Part shown: positions 1 to 7,755 of the stretch, one piece after another | Position numbering within the stretch: the stretch's first letter is position 1 | Layout: each line of letters starts with the position of its first letter | NCBI GenBank assembly: GCA_964553405.1 | Contig: CAZKLS010000008.1 | Coordinates: 1-44,698, forward strand | Direction: 5' to 3' | Length of the DNA stretch: 44,698 nt | From: DATIRA01 sp964553405 | Lineage (GTDB): Bacteria; Pseudomonadota; Gammaproteobacteria; Steroidobacterales; Steroidobacteraceae | The notes under the pieces: generated by a model | Told to the model about the DNA's origin: nothing | The model's input: the letters and a program-made list of their open reading frames with translations, nothing else | Database searches by the model: none | Program-made: the position numbers and the translations under genes

Positions 1-636
1 CACGGCGTGCTGGTGATGATGAACAACACCGGGCAGAGCTGTAACGCGCCGTCGCGGATGATCGTGCCGCGCATCCACCTGCCCGCGGTCGAGGCGATCG
101 CGGCGGCGGTCGCCGCGCAGGTCGTCACCGGTGATCCGCAGGACTCGACGACGACGATGGGGCCGCAGTCGAGCGAAGCGCAGTGGAACCGCGTCCAGAG
201 CCTGATCGAGAAGGGCATCGGGGAGGGCGCGAAGCTCGTGGCCGGCGGTCCGGGCCGGCCGGAGGGCCTCGAGCACGGCTACTACACGCGGCCGACCGTT
301 TTCAGCGAGGTCGGCAACGACATGACGATCGCCCGCGAGGAGATCTTCGGGCCCGTGCTCTGCATCATCCCCTACGATTCCGAGGAGGAGGCGATCCGCA
401 TCGCCAACGACACGCCCTACGGGCTCTCATCCTACGTCTATGGCAAGGATGCGGCGGATGCCCGGCGCGTGGCTGCGCGGATCCGCGCCGGCAACGTCCA
501 CATCAACGGCGCCGGCCTGGACGTGTTCGCGCCGTTCGGCGGCTACAAGCAGTCCGGACTCGGTCGCGAGTGGGGTGCCTTCGGGCTCGAGGAGTTCCTC
601 GAGGTGAAGGCCGTGTTCGAGAACGCCGAGGCCTAG
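1..636 (+). CDS. NAD(P)-dependent aldehyde dehydrogenase, C-terminal part (5' end outside window)
   Basis: The reading frame is open from base 1, so only about the last 211 residues of a roughly 480-residue protein are present. The family oxidises aldehydes to acids with NAD(P)+ in the cytoplasm. The catalytic cysteine lies in the motif GQSCNAPSRM near the start of the fragment. Further on are the ALDH motifs EEIFGPVL and PFGGYKQSGLGREWG, and the fragment ends at the usual oligomerisation tail. It converges on an acyl-CoA synthetase 31 bp downstream, and the next genes are for acyl-CoA oxidation, so a role in making acids for CoA activation is plausible. That is inference, and the substrate cannot be told from this part. 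Confidence 0.93.
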   Translation, partial: HGVLVMMNNTGQSCNAPSRMIVPRIHLPAVEAIAAAVAAQVVTGDPQDSTTTMGPQSSEAQWNRVQSLIEKGIGEGAKLVAGGPGRPEGLEHGYYTRPTVFSEVGNDMTIAREEIFGPVLCIIPYDSEEEAIRIANDTPYGLSSYVYGKDAADARRVAARIRAGNVHINGAGLDVFAPFGGYKQSGLGREWGAFGLEEFLEVKAVFENAEA

Positions 637-667
637 CTGGCGCCGCCGACCCGGCCCGCGCGGGGAA

Positions 668-2227
668 TCACTCCGGCGCGGGGCCCGGGAACTTCTCGCG
701 CAGCAACCGCTTCAGGATCTTGCCGGACGGGTTGCGCGGCAGCACGTCGATCAGCTCGAAGGCCCGCGGCTGCTTGTAGCGCGCGAGCCGCGACTGCACG
801 AAGGCCTTCAGCTCCTCGATGAGCTCGGCATCGCTGCGCTGCCAGTCCTCGGCCCGCACGATCACCGCGCACGGACTCTCGCCCCAGCGGTCCGAGGGCT
901 GCCCGATGACGCCGACCTCCCGGACGCCCGCGTGGCCGAGCAGCACGTCCTCGACCTCGGCCGGATAGATGTTCTCCCCGCCCGAGATGATCATGTCCTT
1001 CGAGCGGTCGCGGATGTAGATGAAGCCGTCCTCGTCCACCTCGGCGATGTCCCCGGTGTAGAACCAGCCGTCGCGGATCGACTCGCGAGTCGCGTCGGGG
1101 TTGTTCCAGTACCCGGAGAACAGGTGCGGCCCCCGCGTGATCACCTCGCCGGGTATCCCCGGGGGCACTTCCTCCCCGGCCTTGTCGACGACCTTGACGT
1201 CGAGGCCGAAGTAGGCGCGGCCCGTCGATCCCAGCCGCGAGCGGGCGTCCTCCGGGCCGAGCAGGCAGATGCCGCCGTGCGTCTCGGTCAGGCCGTACAC
1301 CTGGTTGATGTCGATGCCCATCCCGGTGTAGGCCTCGATCAGCCGCAGCGGCACCGGCGCCGCGCCGCAGACCACCGCCCGGAGCGAGGAGTAGTCGGTC
1401 TCGCCGCGCTTCGGGTGTTGCAGCATGAAGTTCAGCATCGCCGGCACCAGGAAGCAGATGTTGATGCGCTCCCGCTCGATGACATCCCACATCTGGCCGG
1501 GCTCGAATGCACGCAGCAGCACGGTCGTGACGCCGCGATAGGCCGCGCACATGACCATGCCGAGGCCGCCGATGTGGAACAGCGGTGCCACCGTGACCTG
1601 CCGGTCGCCGAGCCTCAAGTCCGAAGTGGCGAGCATGCTCGCCAGCCAGGCGATGTTCGCCTGGTGCGACATCGCGGCACCCTTGGGTCGCCCGGTCGTG
1701 CCGCTGGTGTACATCATGTACAGCACGTCGCTGCCGCTGGCGCCGATCGGGGGCTCGTGCGTCGAGGCCGCCGCGATCCTGGCGGAGACGTCCTCGTCGT
1801 CGACCTCGAGCCAGCGCAGCGCCGGGAACTGCTGCTTGAGCGACTCGACGACCGGCCGCTGCTCGCGCCCGTACAGCACCGCCGACGCGCCGCAGTCGGA
1901 GAGCTGGTAGGAGAGTTCCGCGGCCGTCAGGCGCCAGTTCAGCGCGACGAACACGAGTCCCGACTTCGCGCAGGCGTAATAGGCTTCCACGTAGCGCGGG
2001 CAGTTCGACATCAGGCAGCCGACGCGCTCGCCGGGGCTGAGTTTGAGTCCCAGCAGCGTGTTCGCGACCTGGTTGGCCCGCGAGTTCGTCTCCCGGAACG
2101 TGTAGCGCTCGCCGGTCTCCGGGTCCACCAGGGACTCCATCTCCGGACTGATCTTGGCCCGCTCCGTCAGTACCTGCCCTGAATTCACCAGCATCGCGTC
2201 ACCATGGGTCTGTTCGTGATCCGGCAT
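668..2227 (-). CDS. AMP-forming acyl-CoA synthetase (fatty-acid CoA ligase family)
   Basis: This 519-residue protein activates a carboxylic acid with ATP and CoA. The ATP-binding loop is YTSGTTGRPKGA, followed by YGLTETHGG, YTGDIAEVDEDGF and the hinge region IISGGENIYPAEVE. The C-terminal A10 motif NPSGKILKRLLRE keeps its catalytic lysine. Length is normal for the FadD or medium-chain ligase class. The start is uncertain: ATG at 2227 adds 11 residues to a second ATG at 2194, and neither has a strong Shine-Dalgarno sequence. It is divergent from the acyl-CoA dehydrogenase across a 145-bp gap. The neighbouring dehydrogenase and racemase suggest a branched-chain acid substrate, which is inference. 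Confidence 0.93.
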   Translation of the reverse strand: MPDHEQTHGDAMLVNSGQVLTERAKISPEMESLVDPETGERYTFRETNSRANQVANTLLGLKLSPGERVGCLMSNCPRYVEAYYACAKSGLVFVALNWRLTAAELSYQLSDCGASAVLYGREQRPVVESLKQQFPALRWLEVDDEDVSARIAAASTHEPPIGASGSDVLYMMYTSGTTGRPKGAAMSHQANIAWLASMLATSDLRLGDRQVTVAPLFHIGGLGMVMCAAYRGVTTVLLRAFEPGQMWDVIERERINICFLVPAMLNFMLQHPKRGETDYSSLRAVVCGAAPVPLRLIEAYTGMGIDINQVYGLTETHGGICLLGPEDARSRLGSTGRAYFGLDVKVVDKAGEEVPPGIPGEVITRGPHLFSGYWNNPDATRESIRDGWFYTGDIAEVDEDGFIYIRDRSKDMIISGGENIYPAEVEDVLLGHAGVREVGVIGQPSDRWGESPCAVIVRAEDWQRSDAELIEELKAFVQSRLARYKQPRAFELIDVLPRNPSGKILKRLLREKFPGPAPE

Positions 2228-2372
2228 GCCCGGCGCCGGCGTTCCGAGGGGCGAACGCTAACCGGCTCTGGACAGGAAGGCCAGTTTCCGGTTCTGATGG
2301 GTCGTTTATCATTGCAGTGCAACAACAACCGGCGCCCCGGGGCGGGCGCTGCTGCTGCCCGGAGGCGAAGCC

Positions 2373-3518
2373 GTGAGCGACTACCGATCCCCGTGGATGG
2401 ACGACGAACTGGAGATGTTCCGTGATGCGGCCCGCCGCTTCGTCGAGAACGAGATCCTGCCGAAGGACGCCGGCTGGCGCGAGCGGCACCTGACCGATCG
2501 CGAGATCTGGAACAAGGCCGGTGAGTTCGGGCTGCTGTGCACCGACATCCCGGACCAGTACGGCGGTGTCGGCGGAGACGTGCGGCACGAAGCCGTGCTG
2601 GTCGAGGAGCTCGGGCGCCGCGGCCTGACCAGCTTCGGCCACAACGTGCACAGCATCCTCGCGCACTACGTGCTCAACTACGGCAGCGAGCAGCAGAAGC
2701 TCGACTGGTTGCCGCGCATGGCCAGCGGCGAGCTGGTCGGCGCGATCGCGATGACGGAGCCGGGCGCGGGATCGGACCTGCAGGGCGTCAAGACCCGCGC
2801 GGTGCGCGACGGTGACGACTACGTGCTGAACGGGTCGAAGACCTTCATCTCGAACGGCTTTCACGCCGGTCTCGTGGGCGTCGTCGCGAAGACCGATCCG
2901 GGCCGGGGCGCCAAGGGCATCTCGATCATCATGGTCGAGACGAAGGACCTGCCCGGGTACAGGGTCGGGCGCGTACTGGAGAAGATCGGGCAGCACGGCT
3001 GGGACACGGCCGAGATGTACTTCGACGACTGCCGTGTGCCCGCCTCGTCGCTGCTCGGGCCGTCCGAAGGCCAGGGCTTCATGCAGCTGATGCAGGACCT
3101 GCCCTACGAGCGCACTTTCCTGGCGCTCGGCGGCGTGGCGGCGATGGAGTACGCGCTCGAACTGACGGTGGACTACACCCGCACCCGAAAGGCCTTCGGC
3201 CAGTCGTTGCTCGAGATGCAGAACACGCGCTTCAAGCTGGCGGAGGCGAAGACCAGCGCGCACGTCGCGCGGGTGTTCATCGACGATTGCATCGCGCGAC
3301 TGCGGGACGGGACGCTCGACACCGTGACAGCCTCGATGGCCAAGCTCTGGATCACCGAGACGCAGTGCAGGGTGATGGACGAGTGCCTGCAGTTGTTCGG
3401 CGGCTACGGCTACATGAAGGAATACCCGATCTCCCAGCTGTACGTGGACTCGCGCGTGCAGCGCATCTACGGCGGCGCGAACGAGATCATGAAGGAAATC
3501 ATCGCGCGTTCGCTGTGA
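2373..3518 (+). CDS. Acyl-CoA dehydrogenase, long-chain/branched-chain (LCAD-like) type
   Basis: This is a 381-residue FAD flavoenzyme that introduces the alpha-beta double bond of acyl-CoAs and passes electrons to ETF. Visible motifs are AMTEPGAGSDLQ, the RKAFGQ segment and a C-terminal RIYGGANEIMKEII. That last motif has Gly where MCAD and SCAD carry their catalytic Glu, and is typical of LCAD. In the LCAD-equivalent position the protein has Glu259 (AMEYALE), the expected base. The start is GTG at 2373, set by GGAGG at 2361-2365 (7 nt spacing). The CoA racemase follows 5 bp after the stop codon, so the two are probably co-transcribed. LCAD and isovaleryl-CoA dehydrogenases accept branched substrates, which fits the neighbour. 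Confidence 0.94.
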   Translation: MSDYRSPWMDDELEMFRDAARRFVENEILPKDAGWRERHLTDREIWNKAGEFGLLCTDIPDQYGGVGGDVRHEAVLVEELGRRGLTSFGHNVHSILAHYVLNYGSEQQKLDWLPRMASGELVGAIAMTEPGAGSDLQGVKTRAVRDGDDYVLNGSKTFISNGFHAGLVGVVAKTDPGRGAKGISIIMVETKDLPGYRVGRVLEKIGQHGWDTAEMYFDDCRVPASSLLGPSEGQGFMQLMQDLPYERTFLALGGVAAMEYALELTVDYTRTRKAFGQSLLEMQNTRFKLAEAKTSAHVARVFIDDCIARLRDGTLDTVTASMAKLWITETQCRVMDECLQLFGGYGYMKEYPISQLYVDSRVQRIYGGANEIMKEIIARSL

Positions 3519-3523
3519 TCGGG

Positions 3524-4531
3524 ATGGGACCACTCGCAGGAATACGCATCGTCGAGCTGGCCGGGATCGGGCCGGCTCCGTTCTGCGGCATGCTGCTCGC
3601 CGACCTCGGCGCGGANNNNNNNNNNNNNNNNNNNNNNNNNNNNNNNNNNNNNNNNNNNNNNNNNNNNNNNNNNNNNNNNNNNNNNNNNNNNNNNNNNNNN
3701 NNNNNNNNNNNNNNNCTGGTGTACGGCCGGCTCACCGGCTGGGGCCAGAGCGGCCCGCTGGCACAGGCTGCGGGGCACGACATCAACTACGTCGCGCTGA
3801 GCGGCCTGCTGTTCCACGGCGGTCACCGCGATTCGGCGCCGTCGGTCCCCCCGACCGTGGTCGGGGACATCGGCGGAGGCGCGCTGTTCATGGCCGTCGG
3901 GATGCTGGCCGGCATCCTGAACGCGAGGGCGAGCGGCAGAGGCCAGGTCGTGGATGCGGCGATCACCGACGGCTGCGCGCTGATGAGCACGCTGCTGCAG
4001 GGCCTGCGCGCCCAGCGCCTGTGGGCCGACCGGCGCCAGGCGAACGCACTCGACGGAGCCGCGCACTGGTACGACTGCTACGAGTGCGCCGACGGGAAGT
4101 GGATCTCGATCGGCGCGCTCGAGCCGCAGTTCTACCGGCTGCTGCTGCAGAAGTGCGGTCTCGAGGGCGAGGGACTCGAGGAGGTGCAGTTCGACTTTCC
4201 GGACTGGCCGAGGCACAAGCAGCGAATGACAGAATTGTTCCGCAGCCGAACGCGTGCCGAGTGGTGCGAGCTGCTCGAGGGCACCGACGTCTGCTTCGCG
4301 CCGGTGCTGAATTTCCCGGAAGCCGCCGCCCATCCGCACAACCGCGCCCGCGGCGCCTACGTCGAGCTCGGAGGCATCACGCAGCCGGCGCCCGCGCCCC
4401 GGTTCGGCGGCACGCCGGCCGAGCTGCGCCGGCCGCCACCGCAGATCGGTGCCGATACGCAGCAGGTGCTCGAGGCGGCAGGCTACTCGGAAGGGGAAAT
4501 CGTCGGACTCGCCCGCGCCGGCGTCGTCTGA
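3524..4531 (+). CDS. Alpha-methylacyl-CoA racemase (CaiB/BaiF CoA-transferase family III), interrupted by an assembly gap
   Basis: The enzyme epimerises (2R)/(2S)-2-methylacyl-CoAs so that branched chains can enter beta-oxidation. From memory of the Mycobacterium tuberculosis racemase MCR, its three key residues have counterparts here: His in AGHDINY (3776-3778), Asp in VVGDIGGG (3866-3868) and Glu in GALEPQFY. The N-terminal VELAGIGPAPFCGMLLADLG is nearly the same as in that protein. The start is ATG 3524; GTG 3515, overlapping the previous stop, is an alternative. A 100-N run splits the gene, and MCR has about 74 residues where the Ns allow 33-34, so residues are missing. The reading frame across the gap is accidental or assembler-dependent. 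Confidence 0.9.
   Translation: MGPLAGIRIVELAGIGPAPFCGMLLADLGAXXXXXXXXXXXXXXXXXXXXXXXXXXXXXXXXXXLVYGRLTGWGQSGPLAQAAGHDINYVALSGLLFHGGHRDSAPSVPPTVVGDIGGGALFMAVGMLAGILNARASGRGQVVDAAITDGCALMSTLLQGLRAQRLWADRRQANALDGAAHWYDCYECADGKWISIGALEPQFYRLLLQKCGLEGEGLEEVQFDFPDWPRHKQRMTELFRSRTRAEWCELLEGTDVCFAPVLNFPEAAAHPHNRARGAYVELGGITQPAPAPRFGGTPAELRRPPPQIGADTQQVLEAAGYSEGEIVGLARAGVV
3616..3715. other. Assembly gap (100 N)
   Basis: Exactly 100 consecutive N lie inside the racemase gene. The round number is the usual placeholder for a gap of unknown size. Comparison with the remembered racemase family suggests about 220 bp of real sequence here. Confidence 0.98.
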
Positions 4532-4567
4532 ACCGACAGGTGAGGCCGCGCCGGGCCGGCGGCGCGC

Positions 4568-5014
4568 TCAGTCCTCGCGCTTCGGGATGGTCGTGCGCAG
4601 GTCGGACCTGGATCCGGCGATCTGCTCGATCGCCCGCAGTACGTCGCTGCGGCTGATCTGCCCGACGAGCCGCGCATCCTCGACGATCGGATAGCGACTG
4701 TAGGGCTTTTCGGCGAACAGCTGCGCGGCCTCGACCAGCGACGTGTCCGTGTCGAGCGTCGTCACCGGCGAGCGCATGTACTCGGACACCCGCCCGCCCC
4801 ACTCGCCGTAATAACCCGCGTTCAGCACGATGCGCATGCAGTCCTTCTCGGAGAGCATGCCGACCAGCGTGCCGAAACGATCGACGACCGGAGCGCCGGA
4901 GATCTGCTTCTCCACCATGATCTTGACGGCCGCCATGACTTCCATGTCCGGGGAGAGCGTGATGATCCTGCGGGTCATGTAGTCGCGGACCTTGGCGCCG
5001 TGCTTGACTGTCAT
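4568..5014 (-). CDS. Tandem CBS-domain (Bateman module) protein
   Basis: This 148-residue protein consists of two CBS domains and little else. The first runs from about residue 9 to 65 (VRDYMTRRIITLSPDMEV, then LVGMLSEKDCMRIVL). The second runs from about 76 to 136 (VSEYMRSPVTTLDTDTSL, then LVGQISRSDVLRAI). CBS pairs bind adenine nucleotides or other ligands and regulate partner proteins. No enzymatic domain is attached. Its ATG overlaps the nqrM stop codon by 4 bp, making it the last gene of the nqr operon and suggesting that it acts on, or reports the energy state to, the Na+-NQR complex. That link is inference from position only. Confidence 0.9.
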   Translation of the reverse strand: MTVKHGAKVRDYMTRRIITLSPDMEVMAAVKIMVEKQISGAPVVDRFGTLVGMLSEKDCMRIVLNAGYYGEWGGRVSEYMRSPVTTLDTDTSLVEAAQLFAEKPYSRYPIVEDARLVGQISRSDVLRAIEQIAGSRSDLRTTIPKRED

Positions 5015-5229
5015 GCCGGTCGATCCTCCTGTCGCGTCGGGCGCTCGCGCTCGATCTCGCGCAGGCGCCGCGGGCAGGGTCGCTCGCAGGCGCAGTCGCG
5101 GTCGATGCCCGGGATGCGGTTCAGTCCGCCGCAGCTGCCGCTGATCGGGCTGCGTCCCGCCAGCACGCCGAGCGCGAGCCCGAGGAAGGCGAGCGCGAAT
5201 ACCAGCACGCTGGCGGCGATCGTACCCAC
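5011..5229 (-). CDS. nqrM: NqrM, Na+-NQR maturation factor
   Basis: This 72-residue protein has one N-terminal membrane segment (residues 6-24) followed by a cysteine cluster: Cys33 in SCGGLNRIPG, then Cys46, Cys48 and Cys52 in CACERPC. That layout is diagnostic for the NqrM (DUF539) family, which is required to assemble a functional Na+-translocating NADH:quinone reductase, probably by delivering iron for the NqrD/NqrE cluster. It follows nqrF with a 1-bp gap and overlaps the CBS gene by 4 bp. In many genomes an apbE flavin transferase gene sits between nqrF and nqrM; here there is none. Confidence 0.93.
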   Translation of the reverse strand: MGTIAASVLVFALAFLGLALGVLAGRSPISGSCGGLNRIPGIDRDCACERPCPRRLREIERERPTRQEDRPA

Positions 5230-5230
5230 G

Positions 5231-6454
5231 TCAGAGTCCGAAATCGTCCAGCAGGATGTTCTCGCGGTCCACGCCCAGGTCCTCCAGCATGCCGATCACG
5301 GCGTTGGTCATCAGCGGGGGGCCGCAGAGATAATACTCGCAGGCCTCCGGAAACGGGTGCTTGCCGAGATATTCGTCGAGCAGCACCTGGTGGATGAACC
5401 CAGTGTAGCCCCGCCAGTCGTCCTCCGGCTGCGGTTCCGACAGCGCCACGTGCCACTCGAAGTTCGGGTGCTCGCGCTGCAGCCGGTCGAAGTCCTCCGC
5501 ATAGAAGATCTCGCGCTTCGAGCGCGCGCCGTACCAGAACGTGATCTTGCGCTTGCTCCCGAGGCGCACCAGCTGGTCGAAGATGTGCGAGCGCATCGGC
5601 GCCATGCCGGCGCCGCCGCCGACGAATACCATCTCGGCGTCGGTCTCGCGCGCGAAGAACTCGCCGAACGGGCCGGAGACCGTGACGGTGTCGCCCGGCT
5701 TCAGGCCGAAGATGTACGAGGACATGATGCCGGGAGGCACCGAGTCCGGCGCGTTCGGCGGCGGCGTGGCGATGCGGACGTTCAGCATGATGATTTCCCG
5801 CTCGAGCGGGAAATTCGCCATCGAATATGCGCGGGTGACGGGCTCCTGCACCTCCGAGGCGTAGTGCCACAGCTTGTAACGGTCCCAGTCCGGGCGGTAC
5901 TGGGGCTCGATGTCGAAGTCCTTGAAGCTGAGCTTGTGCGGCGGGCACTCGATCTGTATGTAGCCTCCGGCGCGGAAGTCGAGCGTCTCGCCCTGCGGCA
6001 GCTCGAGCACCAGTTCCTTGATGAAGGTCGCGACGCTGCGGTTCGAGCGGACCTTGCAGAGCCACTTGCGCACGCCGAAGACTTCGCGGGCCACCTCGAC
6101 CTTCATCGGCTGCTTGACCGCGACCTGGCAGGCGAGGCGCGTGCCCTGGGCAGCCTCGCGCTTGGTCACGCGGGACGCCTCGGTCGGCAGCAGCGAGCCG
6201 CCGCCCTCGAGGACCTTGACCTTGCACTGCGCGCAGGTGCCGCCGCCGCCGCAGGCCGAGGAGACGAACAGCCCCGCCTCGGCGAGCGCGCCGAGCAGCT
6301 TGCTGCCGACCGCCGCGTGTATCGTGCGCTGCTCGTTGACCAGGATGTCCACCGAGCCCTGCGCGACCAGCTTGCGGCGCGCGCCCAGGATCACGCCGAC
6401 CAGCGCCAGCACGATGGCCGTGAACAGCACGACGCCGAGCACGATTTCGATCAT
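5231..6454 (-). CDS. nqrF: Na+-NQR subunit F, NADH-oxidising flavoprotein
   Basis: NqrF takes electrons from NADH through FAD and a [2Fe-2S] centre and passes them into the membrane part of Na+-NQR. The 407-residue protein has an N-terminal membrane anchor (residues 3-24) and a ferredoxin domain with Cys68, Cys74, Cys77 and Cys109 (SACGGGGTCAQC and RLACQ). The FAD-binding motif RAYSMANFP and the NADH-binding motif GGGAGMAPMRSH follow, and the C-terminal end is LLDDFGL. Length matches the family. It lies 25 bp after nqrE. Confidence 0.97.
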   Translation of the reverse strand: MIEIVLGVVLFTAIVLALVGVILGARRKLVAQGSVDILVNEQRTIHAAVGSKLLGALAEAGLFVSSACGGGGTCAQCKVKVLEGGGSLLPTEASRVTKREAAQGTRLACQVAVKQPMKVEVAREVFGVRKWLCKVRSNRSVATFIKELVLELPQGETLDFRAGGYIQIECPPHKLSFKDFDIEPQYRPDWDRYKLWHYASEVQEPVTRAYSMANFPLEREIIMLNVRIATPPPNAPDSVPPGIMSSYIFGLKPGDTVTVSGPFGEFFARETDAEMVFVGGGAGMAPMRSHIFDQLVRLGSKRKITFWYGARSKREIFYAEDFDRLQREHPNFEWHVALSEPQPEDDWRGYTGFIHQVLLDEYLGKHPFPEACEYYLCGPPLMTNAVIGMLEDLGVDRENILLDDFGL

Positions 6455-6479
6455 TTGCCGACCATCCGCAGCCCCGGGC

Positions 6480-7091
6480 TCACAGCTGTATCCCGGCGAA
6501 TGCCATGAACACCAGCGAGATCAGGCCTGCGGCCATGAACGTGATGCCGAGTCCCTGCAGGCCGGCCGGAACGTCGCTGTACTTGAGTTTCTCGCGCACG
6601 CCTGCCAGCAGCACGATCGCGAGCGCCCAGCCGGCGCCGCTCGAGAAGCCGTAGACGACGCTCTCCGGGAACGTGTACGCACGCTCGACCATGAACAGCG
6701 TGCCGCCGAGGATCGCGCAGTTGACCGTGATCAGCGGCAGGAAGATGCCGAGCGCGTTGTAGAGCGCCGGGACGTAGCGGTCGAGGAACATCTCCAGGAT
6801 CTGCACGATCGCCGCCACGGTGCCGATGTAGGTGATCAGCCCGAGGAAGCTCAGGTCCACGTCCGGCAGGCCGGCCCAGGACAGCGCGCCGGCCTTCAGC
6901 AGCCAGGTGTAGATCAGGTTGTTGACCGGCACCGTGATCGTCTGCACGACCACGACCGCGATGCCGAGCCCGAACGAGGTGTCGACCTTCTTCGAGATCG
7001 CGAGGAAGGTGCACATGCCGAGGAAGAACGCGAGCGCGAGGTTCTCGACGAACAGCGCCTTCAGCGCGAGGTTGACGTAGTGCTGCATCAC
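6480..7091 (-). CDS. nqrE: Na+-NQR subunit E, integral membrane
   Basis: This 203-residue hydrophobic protein has about six membrane helices. It is homologous to NqrD, with which it forms an inverted pair holding an intramembrane [2Fe-2S] cluster in Na+-NQR. The two expected cysteines are visible in FFLGMCTFLA and ITVNCAILGG. It starts with ATG overlapping the nqrD stop by 4 bp, so the two are probably translationally coupled. Confidence 0.96.
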   Translation of the reverse strand: MMQHYVNLALKALFVENLALAFFLGMCTFLAISKKVDTSFGLGIAVVVVQTITVPVNNLIYTWLLKAGALSWAGLPDVDLSFLGLITYIGTVAAIVQILEMFLDRYVPALYNALGIFLPLITVNCAILGGTLFMVERAYTFPESVVYGFSSGAGWALAIVLLAGVREKLKYSDVPAGLQGLGITFMAAGLISLVFMAFAGIQL

Positions 7092-7750
7092 TGCGTCTCC
7101 GTCCGGTGCACGACCTGGATCTGGTAGTCAGGCGCCTCGATCTGGTCCTTCTTCCAGGAACGGACCCCCCAGATGATCAGCGCGACGAGGAAGAAGGCGC
7201 TCGGCGCGAGCGGCAGCAGCGAGTTCGGCCGGTACCAGCCGCCCTCGGTCACCAGCGGCAGCACCGTGTAGCCCCAGAGCGTGCCGAAGCCGAACAGCTC
7301 GCGGATCGCGGCGACGACGACCAGGATGATGCTGTAGCCGAGACCCTGTCCCAGCCCGTCCAGGAAGCTCGGCCAGACGGGGTTCTTCATCGCGAACGCC
7401 TCGGCGCGGCCGAGCACGATGCAGTTCGTGATGATCAGTCCCACGAACACCGAGAGCTGCTTGCTGATCTCCGGGGCGAACGCCCGCAGCACCTGGTCCA
7501 CCAGGATCACCAGCGAGGCGATGATCGTCATCTGCACGATGATGCGGATGTTGGTGGGTATGTGCTTCCTGATCGCGCTGATCGCCACGTTCGAGACGGT
7601 CACCACGAACAACAGCGCGAACGACATCGTCACGGCCGGAGCGAGCTTCGAGGTGATCGCCAGCGCGGAGCAGATGCCGAGGATCTGCACGATGATCGGG
7701 TTGTTGACGATCAGCGGCTCGAACAGCGTCTTGCGGGACTCGCTCTTCAT
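7088..7750 (-). CDS. nqrD: Na+-NQR subunit D, integral membrane
   Basis: NqrD is the membrane partner of NqrE. The protein is 220 residues long with about six membrane helices, and its cluster cysteines are in ILGICSALA and ITNCIVLGR. I chose ATG at 7750 (MKSESRKTLFEPL); a longer open frame upstream of it is only the shadow of nqrC. The gene begins 5 bp after nqrC and overlaps nqrE by 4 bp. Confidence 0.96.
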   Translation of the reverse strand: MKSESRKTLFEPLIVNNPIIVQILGICSALAITSKLAPAVTMSFALLFVVTVSNVAISAIRKHIPTNIRIIVQMTIIASLVILVDQVLRAFAPEISKQLSVFVGLIITNCIVLGRAEAFAMKNPVWPSFLDGLGQGLGYSIILVVVAAIRELFGFGTLWGYTVLPLVTEGGWYRPNSLLPLAPSAFFLVALIIWGVRSWKKDQIEAPDYQIQVVHRTETQ

Positions 7751-7755
7751 CGCGT

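Noticed and set aside
932..2182. Long open frames opposite the acyl-CoA synthetase and many other genes (Arg/Ala/His-rich)
   Set aside because: They are antisense shadows of well-supported genes with no family motifs and no ribosome binding sites.
2285..2312. TATCAT -10-like hexamer with a weak upstream box before the acyl-CoA dehydrogenase
   Set aside because: The -35 match is poor, and in a high-GC genome one hexamer alone does not make a promoter call.
3287..3523. Continuous frame before the racemase suggesting a fusion with the acyl-CoA dehydrogenase
   Set aside because: That frame is a shadow within the dehydrogenase; the racemase homology begins at 3524.
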